In this document: one piece after another, positions 63,222 through 64,000 of the stretch
Layout: the number at the start of each line of letters is the position of its first letter
Numbering within the stretch: position 1 is the first letter of the stretch
DNA from: Pycnopodia helianthoides
Taxonomy: Eukaryota > Echinodermata > Asteroidea > Forcipulatida > Asteriidae
NCBI GenBank assembly: GCA_032158295.1
Contig: CM063256.1
Coordinates: 13,314,953 to 13,378,952, forward strand
Direction: 5' to 3'
DNA: 64,000 nt
The notes under the pieces: generated by a model
Database searches by the model: none
What the model was told of the DNA's origin: nothing
What the model saw: only the letters and a program-made list of their open reading frames with translations
Position numbers and translations under genes: made by a program

Positions 63222-63603
63222 AAGGTAGTGGTAGCACTTAAAGACTCTAAAAATTAATGGCAATAAAAACTTACTTGGTTCAGCAACTTTCGATAGTATA
63301 AAGCATTTTGAGAAAATATTTCAATTCAAAATTAATGTGGATATGGAAAAAAGATGTCAGAGAAACGTTTCTATCAGAAACGTTTCTCAGATTGTGTATT
63401 CCTATTAGGGATTATTCTTTATGCGGTGCGTGGACATATTCGCTGCGGAATTTGGCGATATTTCAAAAACTCGACCACCTTTAAAAATGAAATTTCCACA
63501 GGTTAGTTTTATTGTATATATCTACATTTATATAGGATTAAAACATCAAACGGTCCCAAAAACCAAAAGGTATACTTTGCCTTTAAGTGCTACCCACTAC
63601 CTT
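63222..63603 (-). mobile_element. TTAA-type MITE family A, copy 2, with outer inverted repeats
   Basis: A 341-bp core (63242-63582) is bounded by TTAA on both sides (63238-63241 and 63583-63586). Outside these, AAGGTAGTGGTAGCAC on the left is repeated in inverted orientation as GTGCTACCCACTACCTT on the right, with a one-base gap. The core is the inverted partner of 12713-13009. A perfect hairpin with 13-bp arms and a 3-base loop sits at 63360-63388. The element could be delimited by the TTAA sites or by the outer repeats. Confidence 0.85.
63360..63388. repeat. Perfect 13-bp hairpin inside MITE copy 2
   Basis: GAGAAACGTTTCT, a 3-base spacer ATC, then AGAAACGTTTCTC. Each arm also contains the self-complementary AAACGTTT. 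Absent from the related copy at 12713-13009. Confidence 0.9.
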
Positions 63604-64000
63604 CTCTGAGAGTATGTGGCATCATGACTTCTCATCTCGTCCACATTCATGTTACGTTCCCAAATTAGCATATCTTCCTGTTTATTGGAATACCCTACAA
63701 GCTTGTTCCACTCTCAACGGCCCTGTACCGAATCTCCTATCCCCCCCCCCTCCCCGCCATTTGATCCATGTTTACAAAAAGTATATTGTCTATAGAATAA
63801 GATTCAAACCCATCTTTCATCGGTGTAAAATTGTTGGCTCCCTTCAGGACAACGGAATTGTGGCCCTTAAGCCGCGTCGTAAATCATCGCGAGTTTGCCT
63901 TAAACCAAGCACCTTGATTGATGCGTCGTTTCTCCACGGAGCACCGGTACATTCCACTGTACATCCAAATTATCGGCGTGTGGATGTTGAAGGGGGGGGG
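63604..64000. other. Right edge of window, nothing recognised
   Basis: About 400 bp after the MITE copy. There is a C-run near 63740 and a G-run at the very end. No open frame resembling AP-2 exon 3 or any other protein could be seen on either strand. Confidence 0.4.

Overview
This is a window of animal nuclear DNA, AT-rich by eye (roughly 40% GC), full of homopolymers, microsatellites and short transposon remnants, with very little coding sequence. The one gene I can identify with confidence is the 5' end of a transcription factor AP-2 (TFAP2) gene on the + strand. Exon 37544-38020 encodes the Pro/Tyr/His/Gln-rich N-terminal transactivation region, including the family's FQPPYFPPPY motif, with clean splice sites at both ends. 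A short first coding exon that could supply the initiator Met (36622-36630, Met-Ala-Gln followed by a strong donor) lies 913 bp upstream in compatible phase. The DNA-binding and dimerisation exons are not visible, so the rest of the gene should lie to the right of the window. The organism is probably a marine invertebrate deuterostome. An echinoderm, perhaps a sea star, is my best guess from the AP-2 sequence and the repeat types, but the window alone does not prove it.

Layout. Positions 1 to about 36000 are upstream non-coding DNA: simple repeats, a complete TTAA-flanked MITE (7136-7519), a LINE 3' end (11785-12012, +), one copy of a second TTAA-type MITE family (12713-13009), an L2-like LINE tail (17728-18010, -), a homeodomain-site cluster (18847-18996), a 33-bp minisatellite (20157-20553) abutting a short inverted-repeat element (20556-20674), and tRNA-like fragments. 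Positions 36000-36621 are the likely promoter and 5' UTR of the AP-2 gene. Positions 36631-37543 are intron 1. From 38021 to the right edge, at least 26 kb appears to be intron 2. It holds a LINE 3' end (51722-52010, -), a tRNA-like SINE head (53222-53310), a diverged MITE fragment (about 54562) and an inverted copy of the 12.7 kb MITE (63222-63603).

No intact transposon ORF, no credible functional tRNA or rRNA gene, no CRISPR array and no second protein-coding gene could be supported. Most open frames elsewhere are translations of microsatellites or chance frames. The most interesting signals are the AP-2 first-exon architecture, the two copies of a TTAA MITE family (one of them with an internal perfect hairpin the other lacks), and three LINE ORF2 C-termini recognisable at protein level. 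I did not find a convincing new biological system.
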